Below are positions 37,482 to 45,615 of a stretch of 64,000 nt of DNA, piece after piece. Both the position numbers and the translations under genes were made by a program. The DNA lies in contig NZ_PYON01000021.1 of NCBI RefSeq assembly GCF_003026355.1, positions 1-64,000 of the forward strand, given 5' to 3'. Position 1 is the stretch's first letter. Each line of letters begins with the position of its first letter. The notes beneath the pieces were generated by a model. The model made no database searches. It saw only the letters and a list, made by a program, of their open reading frames with translations, and had not been told where the DNA came from. This DNA is from Photobacterium kishitanii (GTDB lineage: Bacteria > Pseudomonadota > Gammaproteobacteria > Enterobacterales > Vibrionaceae).

Positions 37482-37553
37482 ATGTCGTTGCGCCAAATTA
37501 ATATTATCTGTGTCTGTATCACACTTGCGGTTATGCTTACCTTTAATAATTAA
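37482..37553 (+). CDS. Small ORF, 23 residues, upstream of cnoX
   Basis: ATG 37482 has a GAGGTG Shine-Dalgarno five bases before. The predicted peptide MSLRQINIICVCITLAVMLT is a single hydrophobic helix. It lies 87 bp before cnoX and could be a small membrane protein or a leader peptide. Only the ribosome binding site and hydrophobicity support it. Confidence 0.4.
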   Translation: MSLRQINIICVCITLAVMLTFNN

Positions 37554-37640
37554 TGTCATTTGTTGCTATTTTCTTGATTCGTCTCGATTCATCCCCATAT
37601 ATTTGATATAGCCTTTCAAATAGCCAACGGATATCAGCAC

Positions 37641-38495
37641 ATGTATCAAAATGTCGCTCTTGAATTAAACGAGCAGAATCTTCAGCAGATCATCGATCAA
37701 TCAATGCAGGCACCTGTGGCAATCAGTTTCTGGGCGCCTTCAATGCCAGAAACCCTTGAAGTAAATGCAACTCTTGAAAAAATTGCACGTGAATATCAAG
37801 GTCAATTTACGTTAGCGACAGTGAACTGTGAAACTCAACAAATGGTTGCTTCTCAATTTGGTGTCCGTGGTTTACCCACTGTTGCCTTATTTAAAGATGG
37901 CCAACCAATTGATGGTTCTGCTGGCCCACAAACAGAGCAAAGCTTACGTGAGATGCTAACTCGTCATTTACCTACGCCAGAAGAGTTGCAGCTACAACAT
38001 GCATTAGCGTTAGTAGAAAGCCAAGATTATAATCAAGCACTGGCGTTACTACGCCAACTCGCACACAAATTTCCTAAAAATAGCATTATCGAACTGTCGA
38101 TTGCTGAGTGTTTAGTCGCCGCTGGATTATTTGACGAAGCAGAATTAATTCTCGCAACCATTCCAATGCAAGATCAAGATGCAAAATATAAAGGGCTGAT
38201 TGCTAAGCTTGAATTGCATAAACAAGCAGGCAACTCTCCTGAAATTCAGCAGTTAGAACAAAAATTAGCTGCAGAGCCAAATGATAGTAATGTTGCCTTT
38301 GAGCTTGCGGTTCAATACAGCCAAGTCAATCGCAATGAAGAAGCATTAGCACTCTTATTAAATATTCTTCGTGGTGATCTTAATTTTGCCGATGGCAATG
38401 CTAAAAAAACCATGATGGATATTTTAGCGGCATTAGGTCAAGGCAACCCAATTGCAGCGACATACCGTCGTCAGTTATATTCATTACTATACTGA
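37641..38495 (+). CDS. cnoX: Thioredoxin-TPR co-chaperone CnoX (YbbN)
   Basis: 284 residues, as in E. coli. An N-terminal thioredoxin-like domain (1-~110) is followed by TPR-like helices. The redox motif is replaced: WAPSMPET carries no cysteine, while the cis-proline turn GLPTV and the NCET cysteine (~62) remain. E. coli CnoX holds oxidised or bleached proteins for DnaK and GroEL through mixed disulfides at the equivalent DC cysteine. The C-terminus KYRRQLY-type ending (TYRRQLYSLLY) is highly conserved. Confidence 0.95.
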   Translation: MYQNVALELNEQNLQQIIDQSMQAPVAISFWAPSMPETLEVNATLEKIAREYQGQFTLATVNCETQQMVASQFGVRGLPTVALFKDGQPIDGSAGPQTEQSLREMLTRHLPTPEELQLQHALALVESQDYNQALALLRQLAHKFPKNSIIELSIAECLVAAGLFDEAELILATIPMQDQDAKYKGLIAKLELHKQAGNSPEIQQLEQKLAAEPNDSNVAFELAVQYSQVNRNEEALALLLNILRGDLNFADGNAKKTMMDILAALGQGNPIAATYRRQLYSLLY

Positions 38496-38510
38496 TCGAC
38501 CCTACAACAT

Positions 38511-38548
38511 AAAAAGGCCCGTCAGCATAATGCTAACGGGCCTTTTTA
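38511..38548 (+). terminator. Bidirectional terminator
   Basis: AAAAAGGCCCGT paired with ACGGGCCTTTTT with an inner AGCAT/ATGCT pairing. Shared by cnoX and the convergent hslJ-like gene. Confidence 0.95.
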
Positions 38549-38571
38549 TATGCATCATCTCGAACTAAAAG

Positions 38572-38985
38572 TTAACGAGCATTAGTTTTTTCAAATACTA
38601 AAAACTTATTACCTGAATCAACCACCAACGTATTATTAATCACTTCAATACTGGTCGCACTGCGTAGAACATTCAGCATATTTTCTTCTTGAGTAACAAG
38701 CTCTGGTAAACAAATTCTACGACTAACCACAGGTAAGGTAAAACTACCATCAGCAGCAATTAGACGGCCTTTAAATTGGTTACAGCCAGTGAAACCAGAA
38801 ACCTTCATATCAGCATTAATATTTAATTTAGGTTTATGTTTGGTTACGCCAGGAATGTAGACCCCGCCTTTCAATGTCCATTCCCCTACCAATTGCGTTG
38901 ATTTCTTCAATTGCTGGTTAGAAAAACAGCCCGTTAGTGAAATTGCTAATAATATTAATAAACAGAATCTACTCTTTTTCATCAT
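38572..38985 (-). CDS. META-domain lipoprotein, HslJ-like
   Basis: 137 residues from ATG 38985 (38982 is possible; the longer reading begins with TTG). The lipoprotein signal ends at the lipobox LTGC. The rest is a META domain: VGEWTLKGG, FTGCNQFKGR (the conserved GCN core) and a late RICLPELVTQEENMLNVLRSA. HslJ-type proteins are heat-induced and linked to novobiocin resistance in E. coli, but their mechanism is unknown. Probably tethered to the outer membrane. Confidence 0.85.
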   Translation of the reverse strand: MMKKSRFCLLILLAISLTGCFSNQQLKKSTQLVGEWTLKGGVYIPGVTKHKPKLNINADMKVSGFTGCNQFKGRLIAADGSFTLPVVSRRICLPELVTQEENMLNVLRSATSIEVINNTLVVDSGNKFLVFEKTNAR

Positions 38986-39138
38986 TACTCTATAACTCAA
39001 TCTTAATCTCGATAGATTGCTTTAGTTATACCTAAACAGGCTATTGAGATAACAATCGAATAAAATAATGCCGATGATCTCTCACCGGCATTAAATTCAA
39101 ACTAGTTAAAAACTAGACAGTTTGTACAATCGTCTTAA

Positions 39139-40167
39139 TTACTTAAGGATGATTTGTACTGAACGCTGAACGTAGTCAGTGCTGTCTGCTTTATCAGTTT
39201 TGATTGGGTTAGTGTTAGCAACGTGAGAAACAGTTAAGCGAGTTGCGCTAATACCGTTTGCTTCTAGGAAGCTAGCAACGTTTGCTGCACGCTCAGAAGA
39301 AACTTTATCGTTGATTGCTTGGCTACCAACATTATCGGTACGACCGATAATTTGAGCGTTAACTTCTGGGTTAGCTTGCATAGTTGCAGCAATCTCACCT
39401 AGGTTGTAACGACCGTAAGCGTTTAGCTTAGTTTCACCATTTTGGTATGGAAGAACGTAAGAAGAACGTGTTGGGATTTGTGCTTCAACAGCAACTTCTT
39501 TAACTACTTCAACATTGTTAGTAACAACTACAGGTGTAGCTGGTTGACCAAACTTGTATGTCATACCCCAGTACGCTTGAGTTAGATCAGCGTGACCGTG
39601 TGAAGTACGTAGGTTTTGGTAGTAATCAGCACCAATTTGAGTAGATAGCGCGTTAGTGATTTGGTAAGAAAGACCTAGACCACCAGTTGCAGAGAAGCTA
39701 TCAGACTTCATGTGGAATAAGTTTTCGTTTACATCTTTATCATCAGCGTAGATGTAAGTTGCACCTAACTTAGCAAATGCAGATAATTTCTGTGTAAGAG
39801 GTAGATTACCTTTAACACCAACAGTTGCTAGGTTTAGATTTGAATTACCTAGGTTGTACATGAAGTCGTAGCTACCGTACACACCAACATATTGGTTGAA
39901 GTCGTAACCAGCATCTAGCTTAGCGCTAGGAGCATTAGTTTGACCACCAAACATTTGAGAATCTGCGCTACCAACATAGCCCATACCTAGTGCACCACCA
40001 ACCCAGAAGCCGTGACCTTGACCAGCATACCAGTGACCAGTCGCTGCTGATTGAGTTAGTGCAGTGTTATTTGTAGTTGTTGCTGGTGCATCAGCAGCCA
40101 TTGCAGATGTAGCAACACCTAGAGATAAAGCTGCTACTACAGCTAGAGATAGAGATTTCAATTTCAT
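39139..40167 (-). CDS. OmpA-family outer membrane protein
   Basis: 342 residues from ATG 40167 (GGAG six bases before; the ATG at 40179 lacks one). Signal peptide MKLKSLSLAVVAALSLGV with cleavage after AMA. An eight-strand beta-barrel region (~45-205) ends YWGMTYKFG, a short linker follows, and the C-terminal OmpA domain binds peptidoglycan (LNAYGRYNLGEIAATMQANPEVNAQIIGRTDNVGS with its Asp and Arg ligands, ~250-340). Codon use is biased, as expected for an abundant porin. A long AT-rich leader region lies upstream, then a ToxR-like regulator. Confidence 0.93.
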   Translation of the reverse strand: MKLKSLSLAVVAALSLGVATSAMAADAPATTTNNTALTQSAATGHWYAGQGHGFWVGGALGMGYVGSADSQMFGGQTNAPSAKLDAGYDFNQYVGVYGSYDFMYNLGNSNLNLATVGVKGNLPLTQKLSAFAKLGATYIYADDKDVNENLFHMKSDSFSATGGLGLSYQITNALSTQIGADYYQNLRTSHGHADLTQAYWGMTYKFGQPATPVVVTNNVEVVKEVAVEAQIPTRSSYVLPYQNGETKLNAYGRYNLGEIAATMQANPEVNAQIIGRTDNVGSQAINDKVSSERAANVASFLEANGISATRLTVSHVANTNPIKTDKADSTDYVQRSVQIILK

Positions 40168-40880
40168 GTTTAACTCCATTGGTTAAATGCTTTAAAACTT
40201 TCTAATTGTCTGTCCACATAAGTGCGTACTATCTATTTTTTTAAGTGTGTATCGCAGGACAGTCTTTGTCAGGAACCCGCTCATTCTGTGACTGAGTTTG
40301 TATTAAGGCAAATAATAAAAAATGATGTTCACAATTAATTGGTGTTTTTTCACACGCGTCAAAAAAATGGCTTCTGAAAAATAAATGTTTCAGAAAAAAT
40401 TTAGATAAATAAAAAAAACAGTTTTTTTTAACGATTATATTCATATAAAAAAAGATAAAATCATTAAGATGGCAAAGGTTTTTCAATTAAATACAATGAA
40501 TTATGCAATAATGATTTTACCACCAAGCTATAAAAAAAAATGTGAAAAACATACCTTTTTATACTACACATAATGTGATAAATAATCATATCTCGCCTTT
40601 TACGGCGAGAATTATCCTTTATCATCTCTTCCATAAATATTTTTTTTTGTTAGCATTTGCTTTGAAAATAAAGATCAGAGATGTGTGATGGACTTTCTTA
40701 GAGCAAGAAGAGTAGAAGTAACTCCCTTGTTACCCTCTTATATCCTCTAAAGGAATAAAGATTTTATATCGCAATCAATACCCACGCGCTTTGATATTGA
40801 AAGCAATAACAATAAAAAAAAAGCAGTCGTCTTTAAGAGTGTACTGCGAAAAACAGATACTAAGATAGGTAGTTAACGCC
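40168..40880. other. 713-base region between ompA-like and toxR-like genes
   Basis: Divergent promoter region, very AT-rich, with poly-A and poly-T tracts. A minus-strand open frame at 40241-40486 is F/K/H-rich and looks spurious. A 7-bp GC hairpin (TCTCGCC/GGCGAGA, 40591-40610) stands out. A possible CRP half-site (TGTGA) is near 40574. No RNA gene was recognised. Confidence 0.5.
40591..40610. other. Isolated GC-rich hairpin
   Basis: TCTCGCC-TTTTAC-GGCGAGA in otherwise AT-rich DNA, with no T run on either side. Confidence 0.4.
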
Positions 40881-41546
40881 ATGATCATATATAAATACGG
40901 TAAGGATGTTTTTGAGCCGCAAAAGAGTGCTTATACCAATCAAGAGGCAACCACTAAACTCAGTGCAAGCGAGACAAAGATCCTCCAATTTTTAATTGAT
41001 AACAGCGGCGAAATTATCAGTCGAGAAAAACTACTTGAAATCGGTTGGCCAGACAAAGTTGTTGTACCCAACTCATTAAACGTTGCCATTGCTAACTTAC
41101 GTAAAGCGTTTAAGAGTAAGAGTGAAATTATCATCACAATTAAAGGGGCTGGTTTTACTATTGCCAATAACACCTTTATCCAACAACAATTTCAGCCTGA
41201 AATTGTGGTCGATAATGAACAACATAATACAGAGCAGCTACAACCAATCGATCATCATGGTGATAACAATAGTATTGGGACTGATGCAAATAGCACCAAG
41301 CAGGCATCAACAACTAGCTCATTTCCGACTATAGCAAAAATTGGCTACAGCGTTTGTTTAACAGCGATGTTTGCTTGGATTATGTTATGGGCCAGCAGTT
41401 GGCAGTCTCCACCTTGTGTTACCGTTAATAGTCAAAAGATTTGTGGTAACATTGAATTGCTCAATCTACAAAAAATGCCACAAAACTTGAGCGGTAAAGG
41501 CACGGTTTACATTGATACCACTGGAAAAATGTATGAAAAAATTTAA
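40881..41546 (+). CDS. ToxR-like transmembrane transcriptional regulator
   Basis: 221 residues. An N-terminal OmpR/PhoB-type winged helix (~10-95: LSASETKILQFLIDNSGEIISREKLL, NVAIANLRKAF, IKGAGFTI), a polar linker, one membrane helix (~154-175) and a short periplasmic tail with two cysteines (PPCVTVNSQKICGN). This is the ToxR/TcpP layout, where a membrane-bound factor is stabilised by a partner encoded next door. The partner gene overlaps its 3' end by 14 bases. It is probably not the main ToxR, given its short periplasmic domain. The adjacent OmpA-type porin is a plausible target. Confidence 0.85.
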   Translation: MIIYKYGKDVFEPQKSAYTNQEATTKLSASETKILQFLIDNSGEIISREKLLEIGWPDKVVVPNSLNVAIANLRKAFKSKSEIIITIKGAGFTIANNTFIQQQFQPEIVVDNEQHNTEQLQPIDHHGDNNSIGTDANSTKQASTTSSFPTIAKIGYSVCLTAMFAWIMLWASSWQSPPCVTVNSQKICGNIELLNLQKMPQNLSGKGTVYIDTTGKMYEKI

Positions 41547-41970
41547 ATATCTTGTCATAGCATTATTAGTTTTAATGCTATATCCCGTTATTAACGGCAT
41601 GGGGTGTGACTTTAACTATAAATACGTAACTTCCAGCCATGAACAATTTGGTAGCTGTAAATTTGGTCAATATACGCTCATCGACTACCCAGATCCTAAA
41701 AAAGATAACGGCTATACGGTATTAAAAGGACTCTATTTTTACGCCTTTGGTAATGCAGCCGTATTGGTAGTCGATACTGAAGATCACACTAAGAAAATCA
41801 CTGATGCAGCGATTGAAAGCCTTAATTGGACTCATGAGAGTTTTTGGCATCAATTTAATCTAAAACGATTAGATAAAAATACTATGGTTAGCTATAGCTC
41901 ATCACCAACAAAGCAATTACGTGTCATTCCTTATGATGGGACTTTGTCTATGACAGATAGTGGTCACTAA
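41533..41970 (+). CDS. ToxS/TcpH-like partner protein
   Basis: 145 residues from ATG 41533 (GGAA seven bases before; TTG 41512 is less likely). An uncleaved N-terminal membrane anchor (MKKFKYLVIALLVLMLYPVI) is followed by a ~120-residue periplasmic domain with two cysteines (MGCDFNY ... FGSCKFG). Size, topology and the overlap with the ToxR-like gene are the basis for the call; sequence similarity to ToxS is not evident by eye. VtrA/VtrC and TcpP/TcpH are comparable overlapping pairs. Confidence 0.7.
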   Translation: MKKFKYLVIALLVLMLYPVINGMGCDFNYKYVTSSHEQFGSCKFGQYTLIDYPDPKKDNGYTVLKGLYFYAFGNAAVLVVDTEDHTKKITDAAIESLNWTHESFWHQFNLKRLDKNTMVSYSSSPTKQLRVIPYDGTLSMTDSGH

Positions 41971-41979
41971 CCAACTTAC

Positions 41980-42019
41980 GGCTAAATAACCTTTATCTAT
42001 ACGGTTATTTAGCCTCTTT
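41980..42019 (+). terminator. Bidirectional terminator
   Basis: GGCTAAATAACC paired with GGTTATTTAGCC, perfect 12-bp stem. The cueR stop codon lies in the right arm. Confidence 0.85.
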
Positions 42020-42404
42020 TAGTTAAACTATCGAGAATCGGACATTGTGCGCTTTTATCCCCTGGGCACTGCTCAGTCAATGCCGCTAGCGTCAATTTAA
42101 TTTGCTTTAACTCCTCGATTTTATGATCTATTTCAACCAGCTTTTGCTGCGCTTTTTGCTTAACATCACGACTATGACGATCTGGATTAGTCGATAATGC
42201 TAATAATTGTTGGCATTCATCTAAAGAAAACCCAATCATTCGAGAGCGCTTAATTAATAATAACTCTGCGATATGATCAGCATTGTAATATCGATAACCA
42301 TTAGCACCTCGAGGCGCAGCACTTATAATCCCTTTACTTTCGTAAAAACGGATCGTTTTAGCGGTTAATCCTGTTTGTTTTGCAACATCACTAATACTCA
42401 TCAT
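42009..42404 (-). CDS. cueR: Cu(I)-responsive MerR-family regulator CueR
   Basis: 131 residues from ATG 42404; 42401 is equally possible and a GTG lies at 42407. N-terminal MerR helix-turn-helix (ISDVAKQTGLTAKTIRFYESKGI), a long dimerisation helix, and the metal loop CPGDKSAQCP with two cysteines as in E. coli CueR (C112, C120). It activates copA, which is divergent here, by untwisting the long-spacer promoter upon binding Cu(I) or Ag(I). Confidence 0.95.
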   Translation of the reverse strand: MMSISDVAKQTGLTAKTIRFYESKGIISAAPRGANGYRYYNADHIAELLLIKRSRMIGFSLDECQQLLALSTNPDRHSRDVKQKAQQKLVEIDHKIEELKQIKLTLAALTEQCPGDKSAQCPILDSLTKRG

Positions 42405-42437
42405 CACTTATTTACTCTACTGTATAAAAAAATAGCC

Positions 42438-42468
42438 TTGACATTATAGTTACTGGAAGGATTATGCT
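42438..42468 (+). promoter_or_regulatory. CueR-controlled copA promoter
   Basis: TTGACA (42438-42443) and TATGCT (42463-42468) separated by 19 bp, the over-long spacer used by MerR-family activators. The right operator half GGAAGG (42455-42460) is present; the left half is degenerate. Confidence 0.8.
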
Positions 42469-42506
42469 AGCAACATTATTTCATCTAAGCATAAAAAGGC
42501 GAGCAC

Positions 42507-45416
42507 ATGAATACCATTACTCTTCCTCTTGCCAATGTACGCTGTATGCGTTGCGTTAATAAAATTCGTGATGCTCTTAGCCTACTACCTGACACCCAAA
42601 TTATAGATATCAATACAGAACAATTAACCGTATCTGCTGGTACTCCTTTAAATGCATTATTTGACGCTATTACTGCATTAGGTTACCAAGTTGGCTATCA
42701 CTATCAATTGCCACTTACGGGTTTATCCTGTGGTCGCTGTGTCGCTAAAATTGAACAGGCCCTAACTGAGCGTCATGATATTGCACATTTTAATATTAGC
42801 AAACAGCTTGCTGATGTATCTGGCTCTATCAGTGAGCAAGCACTAACAGACATAATAGTTGCATTAGGCTATCAAGTAGTAACAACGCCAACACAACACC
42901 ATTATGATTTCAGTTTAACCGGCCTATCATGCGGTAAATGCGTTGCTAAATTAACCACCGCATTAACCTTAGATAATATTGATATTATTACGATCGATAA
43001 AAATAATCTCAGCGTTAATACATCACTGACTGATAACGAGATTATCGCAATCGTAGCTGCGACAGGCTATCAAGCAACAACGACGACAATATTGCAACCG
43101 CAGCCAATACCCTTAATCGATCAACCTCTGGCATCGGAGTCTATCGCATCAGACCCCGAACCTATTATCTCGCCTCAAGAAAACTCAATCCAGTTACTAC
43201 TATCAGGACTAACCTGTGCGAGTTGCGTTGCATCTGTAGAGAAAGCAATTAAGGCAGTAGACGGTGTTGATAGTGTTAACGTTAACCTTGCTGAACGTAC
43301 TGCCTTAATTTATGGACAGGCGTCATCACAGGCGGTTATAGAGGCTATTCAACAAGCAGGTTACGGTGCAGAACAAAGCGAAGATGATCAAACACGTCGT
43401 ATTCGCCAACAACAGCAAAACCAACAAACAGTAAAGACTCATATGCGTAATGCCATTATTGCCCTTGCTTTAGGGGTACCAATGATGGCTTGGGGAGTAT
43501 TTGGCGGTAGCATGGTAATCGATTCAACAACCAGCCAAATAAGTTGGGGAATTGTCGGTCTTATTACTTTGGCATTACTCGTCACAGCCGGTAAAGATTT
43601 TTATATCAATAGTTGGAAAGCTTTCCGTCATCATCGTGCCACGATGGATACACTCGTTGCCTTAGGTACAGGAGCAGCGTGGCTATTTTCAATGGCAGTG
43701 GTTATCGCACCAGATATGTTCCCGTTAGCTGCTCGTCATGTCTATTTTGAAGCATCAGCAATGATCATCGGTCTTATCACCCTTGGCCACGCATTAGAAG
43801 CACGAGCACGCAGCCGTACTTCAAAAGCCTTAGAACGCTTAATTGATCTTCAGCCCCAAACCGCCATTGTGGTTGAAAATGGTCAAGAAATTGAACGTCC
43901 ACTAAGTGATGTTATTGCGGGTATGACGTTACGTTTAAAACCGGGTGCTAAAGTCGCCGTTGATGGCTGTGTGATTGATGGTAATAGTTATCTTGATGAA
44001 TCGATGCTGACTGGTGAGCCCTTAGCTGTACATAAAAAAAGCGGTGATCACGTTCGTGCAGGTACGATTAACCAACAAGGTAGTTTATTGTTTAAAGCTG
44101 AGCATATTGGCAGTGATACTATGCTCGCACGTATTATTCAATTGGTCCGCCAAGCCCAAAGTAGTAAACCTGCACTTGCACGATTAGCCGATACTATCTC
44201 AAGTGTTTTCGTACCAAGTGTAATGATTATTGCCATATTAACTGCAATGGCTTGGTATTATTTTGGCCCGCAGCCTGCATCAGTTTATATGCTTGTGGCC
44301 GCCACAACTGTACTTATTATTGCTTGTCCGTGCGCACTAGGCCTAGCAACACCAATGTCAGTGACTGTTGGTGTCGGGCGCGCAGCAGAGCTAGGTATTT
44401 TAATTAAAGATGCTGAAGCGATGCAGCAGGCAGCTAGCATTGATACTGTGGTATTAGATAAAACCGGTACTTTAACCGAAGGTAAACCACAAGTTGTTGA
44501 TTATAAAATTTATAATACGTTAAGTCGTGAACAACTCATTCAATTAGCCGCGAGTTTAGAGCAAGGTTCTGAACACCCATTAGCCAACGCGATTGTTGAA
44601 TCAGCGCGACAACAACAGCTACAACTCTACCCACATAGCAACTTTATGGCGTATTCAGGATTAGGTGTATCAGGCACAATAGAGCAACAACAACTGCTAC
44701 TAGGTAATGCCAAGTTCATGAATCAAAATGAGATTAATATATCTCAGGCTGAAACTGATTTCGATTTCATTGCTAACCAAGGTGCTACTCCCGTTTATTT
44801 AGCTCAAAATGGTATTTTAGCGGGAATTATTGGAATTAGTGATCCATTACGTAAAGATTCATATTCTGCAGTTAAACGCATGCAAGATATGGGGCTAAAT
44901 GTCGTTATGCTTACAGGTGATAGCGTCAAGACTGCTCAAGTTATTGCCGCTAAACTCGGTATTTCAGATGTGGTTGCAGAGGTATTACCCGATGGTAAAG
45001 CAGCACAGATTACCTTATTACAACAACAAGGTAAGCGAGTCGCTATGGTTGGTGATGGTATTAATGATGCACCAGCACTCGCGTTAGCAGAGGTTGGTAT
45101 CGCAATGGGAAGTGGCACTGATGTTGCGATTGAAAGTGCGCAATTTACCTTGATGCGTCATTCACTACATGGTGTCGCTGATGCATTAGAATTATCAAAA
45201 GCGACACTAAGAAATATCAAAGAAAACTTATTTGGTGCCTTTATTTACAATACATTAGGTATTCCAATTGCCGCTGGAGTGTTATTCCCACTAACAGGAA
45301 CACTCCTTAGCCCTGTAATTGCAGGGGCAGCAATGGCACTATCATCAATTACAGTAGTAAGTAATGCTAACCGGTTACGTTTATTCAAGCCAAGCCAACA
45401 ACATCAGGAGAAATAA
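42507..45416 (+). CDS. copA: Cu(I)-exporting P-type ATPase CopA with four HMA domains
   Basis: 969 residues, longer than E. coli CopA (834, two metal-binding domains). Four N-terminal CXXC domains: C13/C16 (CMRC), C75/C78 (CGRC), C142/C145 (CGKC) and C237/C240 (CASC). Then the P1B core: actuator TGEP, membrane CPC at C607-C609, phosphorylation site D651 in DKTGTLTEG, the HP motif (SEHPLANAI) and GDGINDAPAL. It pumps Cu(I) from cytoplasm to periplasm. Transcribed from the CueR promoter; a 27-residue ORF follows immediately. Confidence 0.97.
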   Translation: MNTITLPLANVRCMRCVNKIRDALSLLPDTQIIDINTEQLTVSAGTPLNALFDAITALGYQVGYHYQLPLTGLSCGRCVAKIEQALTERHDIAHFNISKQLADVSGSISEQALTDIIVALGYQVVTTPTQHHYDFSLTGLSCGKCVAKLTTALTLDNIDIITIDKNNLSVNTSLTDNEIIAIVAATGYQATTTTILQPQPIPLIDQPLASESIASDPEPIISPQENSIQLLLSGLTCASCVASVEKAIKAVDGVDSVNVNLAERTALIYGQASSQAVIEAIQQAGYGAEQSEDDQTRRIRQQQQNQQTVKTHMRNAIIALALGVPMMAWGVFGGSMVIDSTTSQISWGIVGLITLALLVTAGKDFYINSWKAFRHHRATMDTLVALGTGAAWLFSMAVVIAPDMFPLAARHVYFEASAMIIGLITLGHALEARARSRTSKALERLIDLQPQTAIVVENGQEIERPLSDVIAGMTLRLKPGAKVAVDGCVIDGNSYLDESMLTGEPLAVHKKSGDHVRAGTINQQGSLLFKAEHIGSDTMLARIIQLVRQAQSSKPALARLADTISSVFVPSVMIIAILTAMAWYYFGPQPASVYMLVAATTVLIIACPCALGLATPMSVTVGVGRAAELGILIKDAEAMQQAASIDTVVLDKTGTLTEGKPQVVDYKIYNTLSREQLIQLAASLEQGSEHPLANAIVESARQQQLQLYPHSNFMAYSGLGVSGTIEQQQLLLGNAKFMNQNEINISQAETDFDFIANQGATPVYLAQNGILAGIIGISDPLRKDSYSAVKRMQDMGLNVVMLTGDSVKTAQVIAAKLGISDVVAEVLPDGKAAQITLLQQQGKRVAMVGDGINDAPALALAEVGIAMGSGTDVAIESAQFTLMRHSLHGVADALELSKATLRNIKENLFGAFIYNTLGIPIAAGVLFPLTGTLLSPVIAGAAMALSSITVVSNANRLRLFKPSQQHQEK

Positions 45417-45417
45417 T

Positions 45418-45501
45418 ATGTGTTTCTTATTAGGCGCAGCTGCAATTGGATTTATTGTGTGGTGGTTCTGGCTTCATCCAAGTATCCGTAACTCAAAATA
45501 A
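45418..45501 (+). CDS. Small membrane protein, 27 residues, downstream of copA
   Basis: ATG 45418 has an AGGAG Shine-Dalgarno seven bases before, lying in the copA 3' end; only one base separates it from the copA stop. MCFLLGAAAIGFIVWWFWLH forms one hydrophobic helix with a basic polar end. It must be on the copper-induced copA message. A regulatory subunit of the pump is possible but is inference. Confidence 0.6.
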   Translation: MCFLLGAAAIGFIVWWFWLHPSIRNSK

Positions 45502-45529
45502 GAGTATTCCGATAATTAAAAATCGCATT

Positions 45530-45553
45530 AAGGCTACTTCGGTGGCCTTTTTT
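45530..45553 (+). terminator. Terminator of copA transcript
   Basis: AAGGCTAC-TTCG-GTGGCCTT stem with a TTCG tetraloop, followed by TTTTT. Confidence 0.9.
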
Positions 45554-45615
45554 GATCTCACTCAGCTCCAATATTTGTTATAACTTAATCACTCCTACAT
45601 AATCAGCGGTAACCT

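Noticed and set aside
37641..38495. Ordinary thioredoxin
   Set aside because: No CXXC motif, and the C-terminal TPR-like region and ending identify it as CnoX/YbbN.
40241..40486. 81-residue minus-strand ORF upstream of the OmpA-type gene
   Set aside because: Composition is F/K/H-rich from AT-rich DNA, no ribosome binding site, and it lies in a promoter region.
40690..40752. 20-residue ORF in the ompA/toxR intergenic region as a leader peptide
   Set aside because: Poor ribosome binding site, no codon run of regulatory meaning and no following terminator structure.
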